A stretch of DNA of 64,000 nucleotides from Janibacter indicus (GCF_900176385.1 NZ_FWXN01000002.1:124001-188000), one strand, 5' to 3'. Numbered from the stretch's first letter, positions 10,438 to 18,689 are shown. Notes: generated by a model not told the origin, from the sequence alone. Numbers and translations are program-made.

Positions 10438-10986
10438 TCAGTCGTCGTCGCGGCCGAGCGCCTCGAGCGCGTCTCCGTCGAGCCGGTAGGTCAGCCACTC
10501 GTCCTGCGGCGTCGCGTCGAGCGAGTCGTAGAAGGCGATCGACGGTGCATTCCACCGCAGCACGGACCACTCCAGCCGCTTGTACCCGCGCTCGCGGCAC
10601 TCCTGCGCGAGGGTCTCGAGCAGCGCCTTGCCCAGGCCCGACCCGCGGTGCCGCGGCTCGACGTAGAGGTCCTCGAGGTGGATGCCGTGCCGGCCGGTCC
10701 AGGTGGAGAAGGTGAGGAACCACAGCGCCATCCCGACGACCTGGCGGTCCCTCCCCTTCGAGGCTCCTGCGTCGCGCCTCAGGACATCGCCTTCGCCCGC
10801 CTCGGCGACGTGGCACCAGGCCATCGGCGTCGCGCCCTTGCCCGTGGGGAAGAGCGCGGCGCGGAAGTCGTCCTCCGTGGCGACGGCCGCGTCCGGCTCC
10901 TTCTCGTACGTCGCCAGGTCCTTGACCAGACGGATCAGGTCGGGCAGGTCCTCCGGCGTGGCCGGGCGGATGTCGGGGTGCGTCAT
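10438..10986 (-). CDS. GNAT acetyltransferase, diamine/thialysine type, with repeat insertion
   Basis: A 182-residue GNAT close to the spermidine/thialysine N-acetyltransferase group: DLATYEKEPDAAVATEDDF near the start, HLEDLYVEPRHRGSGLGKAL for acetyl-CoA binding, and EWSVLRWNAPSIAFYDSLDA at the C-terminus. Between WCHVAEA and QVVGMALWFL, where relatives have only a few residues, there is an extra segment GDVLRRDAGASKGRD. The DNA for it (10753-10795) is a REP-like element also found inside the SDR gene at 63481-63523, in the same reading frame. The insertion falls in a loop, so the enzyme may still fold. Confidence 0.88.
   Translation of the reverse strand: MTHPDIRPATPEDLPDLIRLVKDLATYEKEPDAAVATEDDFRAALFPTGKGATPMAWCHVAEAGEGDVLRRDAGASKGRDRQVVGMALWFLTFSTWTGRHGIHLEDLYVEPRHRGSGLGKALLETLAQECRERGYKRLEWSVLRWNAPSIAFYDSLDATPQDEWLTYRLDGDALEALGRDDD
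10753..10795 (-). repeat. REP-like element inserted in frame in a GNAT gene
   Basis: The 43-bp stretch matches 63481-63523 at 41 of 43 positions. On the coding strand it reads CGAAGGCGATGTCCTGAGG..., ending AGCCTCGAAGGGG. In both host genes it is translated in the same frame as G-(D/G)-V-L-R-R-D-(A/E)-G-A-S-K-G. Confidence 0.85.
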
Positions 10987-10998
10987 GGGGCGATTGTG

Positions 10999-12207
10999 TC
11001 AGTCGAGCGTCGTGCGCCCACGGTGGATCCGCAGCGAGACGAAGAGGACGACCAGGCCCGCCGCGGACAGGCCGGCGCCGACGAGCGAGGGCGCCTGCCA
11101 CCCCCATCCAGCGGCGAGGACGAGGCCACCGAGCCAGGCGCCGAGGGCGTTGGCGACGTTGAGGGCGGCGTGATTGCCGGCGGCGCCGAGGGTGCGGGCG
11201 CGTCCGGCGACCTCCATGAGCCGCAGCTGGAGGGCGAGGACGAAGGCCGAGACGGAGATGCACACGAGGAGCAGGACGACGCCGGCCGGGATCGCCCAGT
11301 TGGCGGCCCAGGCGAAGAGGGCGAGGCTGGCCCCGGTCGCGATCGTCGACCCGACGAGCGTGCGCAGCACCGACCGGTCGACGAGCCGCCCGGCGATCAT
11401 CGTGCCGAGCAGGCCACCGACGCCGTAGATGAAGAGGTAGATCGGCACCGCGTCGGCGGGCAGACCGGTCTGGTTGCGCAGGATCGGCGAGATGTAGGAG
11501 TACATCGCAAAGACGCCGCCGAAGCCCACCGACCCGATGAGCAGCGTGAGCCAGACCTGCGAGTCGGCGAAGGCGGACAGCTCGCTGCGCACGTCGGCCT
11601 CTGTGTCGGCGGGCTGGTGCGGGACGACGATGCTGACCAGGGCGGCGGTGAGGACACCGATCGCGGCGACGAGCCAGTACGCGGAGCGCCAGCCGGCCTG
11701 CTGGCCCAGCCAGGTCGCGAGTGGGACGCCGGCGACGTTGGCGATGGGGATGCCGAGCATGATCCGGCTGACCGCCCAGCCGCCCCGCCCCGGCGCGACG
11801 ATGTCGAAGGCGACGATCGAGGCGATGCCGAAGAAGGCGCCGTGCGGGATGCCGGCGACGAGCCGGGCGAGCATGAGCAGCGGGTAGCTCGTGGCGACCG
11901 CGCTCAGGGCGTTGCCCACGGCGAAGAGGACCATGAGCGCGACGAGCAGCTCACGGCGGGGGAGTCGGTTGCCGAAGATCGCGATCGTCGGTGCGCCGAC
12001 GACGACGCCGAGCGCGTACGCCGAGATCGTGTGCCCGGCCTGTGGGATCGTGGTCCCGATGCCCCCGGCGATCTCCGGGAGCAGTCCCATCGTCACGAAC
12101 TCGGTGACGCCGATGCCGACGCCCCCGAGCACCAGGGCGGCGAGGGCTGTCCCCACCCGACCATCGGTGGACGATCGTGCAACCGTGGGGGGCGAAGGGG
12201 GATTCAC
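10999..12207 (-). CDS. MFS exporter (DHA1/AraJ-like)
   Basis: A 12-helix major facilitator of about 402 residues, resembling the DHA1 drug or sugar-efflux group (GVGIGVTEFVTMGLLPEI in helix 1; LMLARLVAGIPHGAFFG in the helix 4 region). The start is uncertain: GTG 12205-12207 follows GGGAGA, GTG at 12225 follows AGAGG, and ATG 12246 lies five bases from an operator. The gene is divergent from an MMPL transporter, and both face the pair of palindromes at 12251-12286, so the two exporters are probably co-regulated. Confidence 0.88.
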   Translation of the reverse strand: MNPPSPPTVARSSTDGRVGTALAALVLGGVGIGVTEFVTMGLLPEIAGGIGTTIPQAGHTISAYALGVVVGAPTIAIFGNRLPRRELLVALMVLFAVGNALSAVATSYPLLMLARLVAGIPHGAFFGIASIVAFDIVAPGRGGWAVSRIMLGIPIANVAGVPLATWLGQQAGWRSAYWLVAAIGVLTAALVSIVVPHQPADTEADVRSELSAFADSQVWLTLLIGSVGFGGVFAMYSYISPILRNQTGLPADAVPIYLFIYGVGGLLGTMIAGRLVDRSVLRTLVGSTIATGASLALFAWAANWAIPAGVVLLLVCISVSAFVLALQLRLMEVAGRARTLGAAGNHAALNVANALGAWLGGLVLAAGWGWQAPSLVGAGLSAAGLVVLFVSLRIHRGRTTLD

Positions 12208-12250
12208 CGATCCATTCTCTCCCACCGTTTGACCTCTCAACGACATTGCC

Positions 12251-12264
12251 TCTACATTTGTAGA
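12251..12264. promoter_or_regulatory. Operator 1, TCTAC-N4-GTAGA
   Basis: TCTACATTTGTAGA is a perfect inverted repeat in the 64-bp divergent promoter region. It matches the second palindrome (12272-12285) in its arms and spacing. Centres are 21 bp apart, two helical turns, as expected for two dimers on the same DNA face. TetR- or MarR-type repressors use sites like this; no such gene is adjacent. Confidence 0.65.
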
Positions 12265-12270
12265 TGACTG

Positions 12271-12286
12271 TTCTACGGAAGTAGAA
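12271..12286. promoter_or_regulatory. Operator 2, TTCTACGGAAGTAGAA
   Basis: A perfect 6-bp-arm inverted repeat with 4-bp spacer sharing the TCTAC-N4-GTAGA core of operator 1. A possible plus-strand promoter (TTGTAG at 12259-12264, 17-bp spacer, TAGAAG at 12282-12287) overlaps both sites, so binding would repress the MMPL gene. Confidence 0.65.
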
Positions 12287-12309
12287 GACTCGATCAGGAG
12301 ATCACTCGC

Positions 12310-14832
12310 ATGGCACTTCGCCTCTACCGCCTCGGCCGCTGGTGCGCCACCCACGCCAAGAGCGTGCTCGCGGCCTGGCTCGTCGTCCTCGTGCTGGCCG
12401 GATCCGGCGCCGCCGCCTTCGGTCGCCCCCTGACCAACGAGGTGTCGGTGCCCGGGAGCGAGTTCGAGGAGGTGCTGGACAACCTGCAGACAGAGATCCC
12501 CGACGCAGCAGGCGGCTTCGGCACGGTGGTGCTCCACACCGAGGACGGCGCATTCACCTCCGAGCAGCGCAAGGCGATCGACAAGGTCTACGGCGAGTGG
12601 GAGGACCAGCCGAGCGTCAAGCGGGTCATCAACCCCTTCGACAACCAGCGGACCCTCGACGACTCGCGCATCGACCTGACGGACGCGAAGAAGGACCTCG
12701 ACAAGGGCCAGAAGGACCTCGACCAGGCCTGGGTCAAGATCTCCAAGGCCCAGGGCCAGCTCGACTACGGCAACGCGTGGATCGACTACTTCGAGAAGAA
12801 CGACCCTGACAGCCCGCACCTCGCCGAGATCCGCCAGCAGGTCAAGGACGGCGAGAAGAAGATGGCCAAGGCCAAGAAGGACTACGCCAAGGGGGAGCGC
12901 AAGCTCAAGACCGGCCGGACCCAGTACGACGCCGGCACGATCGTCGCCCACGGGGCCGCGGACACACGATTTGTCACCGATGACGGCTACGCGCTGACCC
13001 AGATCCAGTTCGACACCAACACCAACTCCGTCGACCCCGAGGTCAAGGAGGCGATCGTCGAGATCGGGAAGCAGCTCGACGACGTCGGGATCCAGACGCA
13101 GTACAGCGTCGAGATCACCCAGGAGAACACCCTCGTCGGCCCCGGTGAGGTCGTCGGCCTGGTCATCGCTGCCATCGTGCTCACCCTCGCCCTCGGCTCG
13201 CTCATCGCTGCCGGACTGCCGATCTCCGGTGCCCTCCTCGGCGTCGGCGTCGGCCTCGCCGGGGCCATGACCGCGACGCACTTCTTCGACATGCACGCGA
13301 TGACCCCGGCGCTCGCGCTCATGCTCGGCCTCGCCGTCGGCATCGACTACGCGCTCTTCATCGTCAACCGGCACCGCATCCAGCTGCTCGACGGGCGCGA
13401 GATGACCGACTCCATCGCGCACGCCGTCGGCACCGCGGGCAGCGCCGTCGTCGTCGCCGGCACGACCGTCTCCATCGCGCTCACCGCACTCGTCATCACC
13501 CCCGTGCCGCTCCTCGGCCAGATGGGACTCGTCGCCGCCGCGACCGTCGTCGTCGCCGTGTGCGTCGCCCTGACGCTCACCCCGGCCCTGCTCCACGTCG
13601 TCGGCCGCCGGGTCATCTCGAAGCGCGCGTGGGCCAAGCATGCCGCCCGGCCCGACACCGACCAGGTCTTCGGGTCGCGCTACGTCGACGGCGTGACGAA
13701 GCGCCCCGCGCTCGTCGTGCTCGCTGTCATCGCCCTGTGCGGGATCATCGCGGTGCCGGCGCTCTCCCTTCGCCTCGGGCTGCCGGACGGGTCGAGTGAG
13801 CCGCTCGAGTCCACCGCCCACCAGACCTACGTCGAGGTCGAGGACAACTTCGGCGCCGGGGCCAACGGTCCGATCATCGCCGTCGCAACCCTCGACGAGC
13901 CGGCGAAGGACACGGACGCGGTCCTCGTCGAGCAGAGCCACCTCGTCAAGGAGCTGCGCAGCGTCGACGGCGTCAAGGCGGTCATCCCCTTCGGGGTCAG
14001 TGACGACCGGACCACGCTCGCCTTCCAGGTCGTCACCGTAGGCGGCCCGGCGGACAAGGAGACGAGCGACACCGTCCGCCTCCTCAAGGCGAGCGCCGGA
14101 CCGATCGGCACGGCGACGCACTCCGAGATCGGCCTCACCGGCCAGACCGTCGCCAACATCGAGATCTCCGAGCAGCTCGCCGCCGCGCTTCCTCCCTACC
14201 TGGCGATCGTCATCGGGCTCTCGCTCGTCCTGCTCACCATCGTCTTCCGCAGCATCCTCGTGCCGCTCGTCGCGACCGCCGGCTTCCTGCTGTCCGTCGC
14301 CGCGTCCTTCGGTGCCGCCGTCGCGGTCTACCAGTGGGGCTGGCTCGGCTCGATCCTCGGTGTCGACACCCCCGGGCCGATGCTCAGCTTCATGCCGATC
14401 ATGCTCATCGGCGTCCTCTTCGGCCTGGCGATGGACTACCAGATGTTCCTCGTGTCCGGGATGAAGGAGGCGCACGCCCACGGTGCCGACGCCCGCTCTG
14501 CGGTGCGGCACGGCTTCACCCACGGCGCCAAGGTCGTGCTCGCCGCGGCCCTGATCATGGCGGCGGTCTTCGCGGGCTTCATCTTCGCCCACCTGACGAT
14601 GATCCGGCCGATCGGCTTTGCGCTCGCCGTCGGAGTCCTCGTCGACGCGCTCCTCGTGCGGATGACCCTCACTCCTGCGGTGATGCACCTGCTCGGTGAG
14701 GGCGCCTGGTGGATGCCCCGCTGGCTCGACCGGATCCTGCCGGACCTCGACGTCGAGGGCACCGCCCTGGAGCAGGGTCCGGTGACGAAGGGGGAGACCT
14801 CGGCCACAGCGGAGCCCGTCAGCGGCTCATAG
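12310..14832 (+). CDS. MMPL/RND-family membrane transporter
   Basis: An 840-residue MMPL protein, probably exporting lipids, drugs or other amphiphiles. A first helix (about 18-36) is followed by a large extracytoplasmic loop. That loop includes a Lys/Asp-rich helical stretch (about 115-205, DAKKDLDKGQKDLDQAW) likely to form a coiled coil. A helix cluster with the family signature LGLAVGIDYALFIVNRHR follows. The second half repeats the pattern (IGVLFGLAMDYQMFLVSGMKEA). AGGAG at 12296-12300 gives good spacing to ATG 12310. Paired and co-operated with the divergent MFS exporter. Confidence 0.92.
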   Translation: MALRLYRLGRWCATHAKSVLAAWLVVLVLAGSGAAAFGRPLTNEVSVPGSEFEEVLDNLQTEIPDAAGGFGTVVLHTEDGAFTSEQRKAIDKVYGEWEDQPSVKRVINPFDNQRTLDDSRIDLTDAKKDLDKGQKDLDQAWVKISKAQGQLDYGNAWIDYFEKNDPDSPHLAEIRQQVKDGEKKMAKAKKDYAKGERKLKTGRTQYDAGTIVAHGAADTRFVTDDGYALTQIQFDTNTNSVDPEVKEAIVEIGKQLDDVGIQTQYSVEITQENTLVGPGEVVGLVIAAIVLTLALGSLIAAGLPISGALLGVGVGLAGAMTATHFFDMHAMTPALALMLGLAVGIDYALFIVNRHRIQLLDGREMTDSIAHAVGTAGSAVVVAGTTVSIALTALVITPVPLLGQMGLVAAATVVVAVCVALTLTPALLHVVGRRVISKRAWAKHAARPDTDQVFGSRYVDGVTKRPALVVLAVIALCGIIAVPALSLRLGLPDGSSEPLESTAHQTYVEVEDNFGAGANGPIIAVATLDEPAKDTDAVLVEQSHLVKELRSVDGVKAVIPFGVSDDRTTLAFQVVTVGGPADKETSDTVRLLKASAGPIGTATHSEIGLTGQTVANIEISEQLAAALPPYLAIVIGLSLVLLTIVFRSILVPLVATAGFLLSVAASFGAAVAVYQWGWLGSILGVDTPGPMLSFMPIMLIGVLFGLAMDYQMFLVSGMKEAHAHGADARSAVRHGFTHGAKVVLAAALIMAAVFAGFIFAHLTMIRPIGFALAVGVLVDALLVRMTLTPAVMHLLGEGAWWMPRWLDRILPDLDVEGTALEQGPVTKGETSATAEPVSGS

Positions 14833-14843
14833 GGTCGGGTCGC

Positions 14844-15317
14844 ATGACGACGACGCAGAACGCCCCGCTCCTGGAGTCCACGACCGACATCGATGCCACG
14901 CCCGAGCAGGTCTGGGCGGTCATCACCGATCCGCGAGCCCTCGGCGGACTGTCCGACCAGGTGGTGCGCACCCACGTCGTGGGCACGGCCCCCGTCGGGC
15001 TCGGCACGCGCACGATCAACATCAATCGTCGTGGTCCGCTGCTCTGGCCGACCCGCGCCAAGGTCGTGCGCTTCGAGCCCGCGCGCGACTACGCCTTCCG
15101 GGTCAAGGACAACGCGACGATCTGGTCCTTCGAGCTGGCGCCCTCTGCGACGGGTGGCACGACGGTGACCCACCGACGCGAGGCACCGCAGGGCACGACG
15201 CAGATCTCGCGCACGCTGCAGGACAAGGTGCTCGGTGGCGTGCCCGACTTCGACCGCGAGATGGAGGCCGGCATGGCCACCACCCTGCGCCGGCTCAAGG
15301 CCCTGCTCGAGCGCTGA
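14844..15317 (+). CDS. SRPBCC (START-like) protein
   Basis: A 157-residue protein with the SRPBCC/polyketide-cyclase-like pattern: STTDIDATPEQVWAVITDPR at the start, strands ending VKDNATIWSFEL, and a final helix (FDREMEAGMATTLRRLKALL). Such proteins bind a hydrophobic ligand in a helix-grip fold; the ligand is unknown. It starts 12 bp after the MMPL stop, so it is probably co-transcribed with the exporter. A REP unit and other repeats follow immediately. Confidence 0.85.
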   Translation: MTTTQNAPLLESTTDIDATPEQVWAVITDPRALGGLSDQVVRTHVVGTAPVGLGTRTININRRGPLLWPTRAKVVRFEPARDYAFRVKDNATIWSFELAPSATGGTTVTHRREAPQGTTQISRTLQDKVLGGVPDFDREMEAGMATTLRRLKALLER

Positions 15318-15334
15318 GGGGCACCGCTCCTCCC

Positions 15335-15374
15335 GGTGGCTGAGGAGCGAGGAACGAGTGTCTCGAAGCCACGG
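15335..15374 (+). repeat. REP-like element
   Basis: GGTGGCTGAGGAGCGAGGAA...GTCTCGAAGCCACGG, a variant of the element at 2237-2313. It opens a 529-bp intergenic region (15318-15846) that holds no convincing gene but four structured or repeated sequences. Confidence 0.7.
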
Positions 15375-15405
15375 ACGAAGGGGGATGCTCCCGGCGAGGA
15401 GGGTT

Positions 15406-15469
15406 GGCGCGCTGCCGAAGTCCTTCGTCGTCGCGTGGTCACCGGGTCGTTCTCGACTTCGGCTTGATG
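15406..15469 (+). repeat. 64-bp dispersed repeat, copy 1
   Basis: Starts GGCGCGCTGCCGAAGTCCTT and ends CGGCTTGATG. It matches the complement of 55202-55265 at 59 of 64 positions. Read in the frame L-P-K-S-F-V-V-A-W-S-P-G-R-S-R-L-R-L-D, four of the five differences are silent and one is Val/Ile. Weaker similarity extends about 20 bp upstream. Confidence 0.8.
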
Positions 15470-15522
15470 TGCGCAGCCATCCCCCTTCGTCCTGCGGCTC
15501 CCCCTTCGTCCTGTGACGCTCT

Positions 15523-15578
15523 CCTCGAGTGAAAGACAGAGCGCGTGTTCGCTCACGCGCTGTGTATTTCACTCGAGG
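15523..15578. other. Large palindrome, 25-bp arms
   Basis: CCTCGAGTGAAAGACAGAGC... (15523-15547) pairs with 15554-15578 at 23 of 25 positions around the loop TTCGCT. The AT content is higher than in neighbouring DNA. It could be a terminator, an RNA element or a miniature inverted-repeat element. I see no sequence relative elsewhere in the window. Confidence 0.65.
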
Positions 15579-15768
15579 TGGCCTCCCGTCGTCCTGCGGC
15601 TCTCCCGCCGCCATCGAGGAGCGGGGGACAACCCCCGGGAGGGATGGGTACTTCTCCCCATCGACCCGTCACTGCGGCATCCATAGGTTTGTGGGTGTCA
15701 GCAGGGCACGGGGACGCTCCTCCTGACACCGGCCCGGAGCCTGCAGGGGGGTTCCGGACCACAGCGCA

Positions 15769-15798
15769 GGGCGGGACTCCGCAGGGGGAGTCCCGCCC
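15769..15798 (+). terminator. Hairpin with 12-bp stem
   Basis: GGGCGGGACTCC (15769-15780) pairs with GGAGTCCCGCCC (15787-15798). The core matches the hairpin at 7534-7566. It lies 49 bp upstream of the next start codon, so it either ends upstream transcription or belongs to the repeat family. Confidence 0.6.
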
Positions 15799-15846
15799 TT
15801 CGTCGTGCCCGTATCGCAACCGGCCCCGCCGTGGGACGATGAGCGC

Positions 15847-16653
15847 ATGTCCACACCAGCAGGGGGCCCGAGCGTCCCGCCGCCTCCGGGCGGCTCCTTC
15901 GGCAACACGCAACCGCCGTCCGGTCAGTTCGGCCAGACGCCACCCTCCTCCGGGCCCGCCTACGGCGCACCGGGTCAGCCGGGTCAGACCGGCGGCTACG
16001 GCGGTCCGGGAGGACCGGCCGGCCCCGGAGGTCCGGGGCAGCCCTACGGCGGTGGGCCCGGTGGCCAGCCGCCGAAGAAGGGCATGGGCAAGGGAGTCAT
16101 CGCCGCGATCGTCGGCGTCGTCGCCCTCGTGCTCCTGGTCTGCTGCATCGGCGGCTTCTTCATCGCCAACCGTGATGACGACGACCCGACCTCCTCGACG
16201 ACGACGAGCGAGACGACCACGGAGTCGACGACCGAGTCGACCACCGAGACCTCCGAGCCGACGTCCGAGACGACCACGGAGTCGACGACCGAGACCTCGG
16301 AGCCGACCTCCGAGACCTCCTCGTCCAGCTCGGCCGCCGCCGGCAGCCTCCCGGAGGAGTTCGACGGGTGGCAGCGCGGGACGACCAGCTCCAGCGGTGG
16401 CCAGGACACGGCCGTCTACCGCAAGGGCTCCGACACGATCTCGGTCGTCGTCGGCGAGGGCGTCAAGCCGGCCGACTTCGAGGCGATCTGGGACAACCCC
16501 AAGAAGGTCGGCGACTACAACTGCGGCGAGCTGTCCTCCACCACGCAGTGCGCTGGCGAGACCGGCGGCACGACCTACCTCATCACCTCGGCGTCCGGCT
16601 CGTCCGCGTCTGAGGTCTCCAAGATCCTCGGCGAGTTCCTCAAGGCCGTGTGA
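15847..16653 (+). CDS. Membrane-anchored protein with Thr/Ser/Glu linker
   Basis: A 268-residue protein in four parts: a Pro/Gly-rich cytosolic N-terminus (1-75), a single membrane helix (about 80-102, IAAIVGVVALVLLVCCIGGF), and a low-complexity outside linker of repeated TTESTTETSEPTSE (about 108-160). The C-terminal domain of about 105 residues begins SLPEEFDGWQRG and has two Cys (DYNCGEL and TTQCAGE) that could form a disulfide. The organisation resembles actinobacterial surface-exposed sensors or solute-binding anchors; the outer domain is not recognised. ATG 15847 is preferred. Confidence 0.75.
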   Translation: MSTPAGGPSVPPPPGGSFGNTQPPSGQFGQTPPSSGPAYGAPGQPGQTGGYGGPGGPAGPGGPGQPYGGGPGGQPPKKGMGKGVIAAIVGVVALVLLVCCIGGFFIANRDDDDPTSSTTTSETTTESTTESTTETSEPTSETTTESTTETSEPTSETSSSSSAAAGSLPEEFDGWQRGTTSSSGGQDTAVYRKGSDTISVVVGEGVKPADFEAIWDNPKKVGDYNCGELSSTTQCAGETGGTTYLITSASGSSASEVSKILGEFLKAV

Positions 16654-16671
16654 GCCAACCCACCACCCACC

Positions 16672-16703
16672 GGAAGGGTCTCGTCCTCGGACGAGGCCCT
16701 TCC
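16672..16703 (+). terminator. Intrinsic-type terminator hairpin
   Basis: GGAAGGGTCTCGTCC (16672-16686) pairs with GGACGAGGCCCTTCC (16689-16703) with one mismatch or wobble, 19 bp after the preceding stop codon. Confidence 0.8.
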
Positions 16704-16732
16704 GTCGTCCTCGCCCCGCCTAGGGTGGAGGC

Positions 16733-17542
16733 ATGCCCCGGCACATCACGACGACCATTCAGGACGGGATCGGGCACGTGCGCCTGGCCCGCCCTGACAA
16801 GCTCAACGCGCTGACGCTCGACATGCTCGACGACCTCGTCGCCGCCGCCCACGGGCTGCGCGCCGACCGACGGCTGCGCGCCGTTGTCATCTCCGGTGAG
16901 GGTGACTCCTTCTGCGCCGGTCTCGACTTCGGCTCGGCGATGAAGAAGCCGTCGGGCATCGCCACCCGCTTCCTCCCGCGACCGTGGCGGGGGACCAACA
17001 CCTTCCAGGAGGCGCCCTGGGCCTTCCGTCGGCTGCCGGTCCCGGTCATCGCCGCCGTGAGCGGGCACTGCCTCGGTGGCGGTCTTCAGATCGCCCTCGC
17101 CGCCGACTTCCGGATCACCCATCCTGACGCGACATGGTCGGTGCTCGAGGGGCGCTGGGGGATCATCCCCGACATGTCCGGGGTGCAGGCGCTGTCGGAG
17201 CTCGTCGGGATCGACGTGGCGAAGAAGCTGACGATGACCGCTGACAAGATCTCGGGCACGCGCGCCCAGGAGCTCGGCCTGGCGACCGAGGTCGCCGCCG
17301 ACCCGGTCGCGGCTGCCACCGAGCTCGCCCAGCAGCTGGCGACCCGCTCGCCCGACGCGCTCGCGGCGACCAAGCGGCTCTTCGACGGCACGTGGCACCG
17401 CAGCCCGCGCCGCACCTTCGCCCGCGAGCGGCGTGAGCAGCTGCCGCTGCTGCTCGGGCCCAACGCCGCGCGGGCGCGGGTGGCCAACTCCCGCAAGGAG
17501 TCCCCCGACTTCCTGCCCCGTCAACGGCGGATGGTCCCGTGA
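16733..17542 (+). CDS. Enoyl-CoA hydratase/isomerase (crotonase) family
   Basis: A 269-residue crotonase-fold protein. The oxyanion-hole segments are visible: SFCAGLDFGSAM (about 58-69) and SGHCLGGGLQIALAADFRI (about 106-124). The usual catalytic-acid region reads LEGRWGIIPDMSG, with Asp after Pro where many hydratases have Glu, so it may be an isomerase or act on an unusual acyl-CoA. The C-terminus has the SPDALAATKRLFDG segment common in the family. Its stop overlaps the next gene's GTG by 4 bp. Confidence 0.88.
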   Translation: MPRHITTTIQDGIGHVRLARPDKLNALTLDMLDDLVAAAHGLRADRRLRAVVISGEGDSFCAGLDFGSAMKKPSGIATRFLPRPWRGTNTFQEAPWAFRRLPVPVIAAVSGHCLGGGLQIALAADFRITHPDATWSVLEGRWGIIPDMSGVQALSELVGIDVAKKLTMTADKISGTRAQELGLATEVAADPVAAATELAQQLATRSPDALAATKRLFDGTWHRSPRRTFARERREQLPLLLGPNAARARVANSRKESPDFLPRQRRMVP

Positions 17543-18633
17543 GCGGCGGCCCCCGCACCCAGACCGGCTTCCTCCCGATTGTTCCGGAGGACCTGCCCGA
17601 GGGCTGGACGACCCGGGTGCCCGACGAGACCGACGTCGACGAGCTCATCGCGCTCGTCTCGTCGGCCAAGCGGGCGGTCGACGGTTCCGGTGCCGTCGAG
17701 GCCGAGCTCGTCGCCGGCGAGGCCGTCGGCGAGGGGTCGTGGACCCGCCGGCAGGTCGTCGTCGCGGACCCGCAGGGCGTGATCAGGGTTTGGGCCAGGG
17801 TGCACGATCGGGCGGCCGGACGGTCCAACGTCGACCTGACCGCCGACCCGGCGCTGGGCCGCGAGGTCGAGCAGGAGCTCGCCGTCTCGCTCCTCGCCTG
17901 GGCCGAGGCGGTCGCGCTGCGCATCGCTCGCGGGCGCGGGCTCGGGGGTACCCGGCTCGACGTGTCGGTGCACGAGGACGATGACCGCCTGCGCAGCATG
18001 CTCGAGGCGGCCGGCTTCACCCGCGCCCGTCGGTGGCTGCAGATGAGTCGGCCGATCGGTCCCGGCGACGCCGAGCTCGCCGAGACCCGCGAGGGCGTCG
18101 TCGTGCGCCAGGTCGCGCGCCGCGAGGACGGCACCCCGGTCGCGGCGGACCTGCAGGCGGTCTACCGGATGATCGAGGAGTCCTTCGCCGACCACTTCAA
18201 CTCCTATCGCGAGTCCTTCCCGGAGTTCCTCTCGCGGCTGCGCGAGGCGCCCGGCCACCGGTGGGACCACTGGTGGATCGCCGACATCGAGATCGAAGGC
18301 CAGTGGGTGCCCGGGGGCGCCGTCGCCGCGGCGGTGCTGCCCGAGGACGCCGACGGCCACGAGGGCACCTACATCGACTACATCGGCGTCCACCGGTTGG
18401 CTCGGGGCCGCGGGGTCGCCAAGTCGCTGCTCCACGCCGTCATCGCCGACGCTGCCCGCCGCGGCCGCAACCGCGTCTCGCTCGAGGTCGACGCCGACAG
18501 CCCGACGGGAGCCGACGGGATCTATGCGTCGATGGGCTGGGTCACCCGCTATCGCACCGAGTCGTGGCACCGCGACGTGCGCGTCGAGGGCACCGACGCC
18601 CCGGTGCCGCAGGCGCGCCTCGACGAGTCCTGA
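17539..18633 (+). CDS. Tandem GNAT protein, mycothiol-synthase-like architecture
   Basis: A 364-residue protein with two GNAT modules (about 20-165 and 170-360), the arrangement of MshD. Only the second has a clear acetyl-CoA loop, IGVHRLARGRGVAKSLLHAV. Its substrate helix region is SLEVDADSPTGADGIYASMG. It is translationally coupled to the crotonase gene (GTGA). Similarity to mycothiol synthase is architectural; I cannot say it makes mycothiol. Confidence 0.8.
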   Translation: MSGGPRTQTGFLPIVPEDLPEGWTTRVPDETDVDELIALVSSAKRAVDGSGAVEAELVAGEAVGEGSWTRRQVVVADPQGVIRVWARVHDRAAGRSNVDLTADPALGREVEQELAVSLLAWAEAVALRIARGRGLGGTRLDVSVHEDDDRLRSMLEAAGFTRARRWLQMSRPIGPGDAELAETREGVVVRQVARREDGTPVAADLQAVYRMIEESFADHFNSYRESFPEFLSRLREAPGHRWDHWWIADIEIEGQWVPGGAVAAAVLPEDADGHEGTYIDYIGVHRLARGRGVAKSLLHAVIADAARRGRNRVSLEVDADSPTGADGIYASMGWVTRYRTESWHRDVRVEGTDAPVPQARLDES

Positions 18634-18649
18634 GCTCCCCCTTCGCACG

Positions 18650-18689
18650 CCATGAAGCTGCATTGCCCTACGGCAATGCAGCTTCATGG
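18650..18689. repeat. 18-bp-arm perfect palindrome containing GCATTGCC core
   Basis: CCATGAAGCTGCATTGCC (18650-18667), loop CTAC, then its exact complement 18672-18689. The inner 20 bp is the inverted orientation of the family unit GCATTGCC-GTAG-GGCAATGC. It sits between two convergent genes and could end both transcripts. Confidence 0.85.

Noticed and set aside
12310-14688. Long N-terminal extension of the MFS protein across the MMPL gene
   Set aside because: The extension is the antisense of the MMPL transporter; divergent operators between the genes show where the MFS gene begins.
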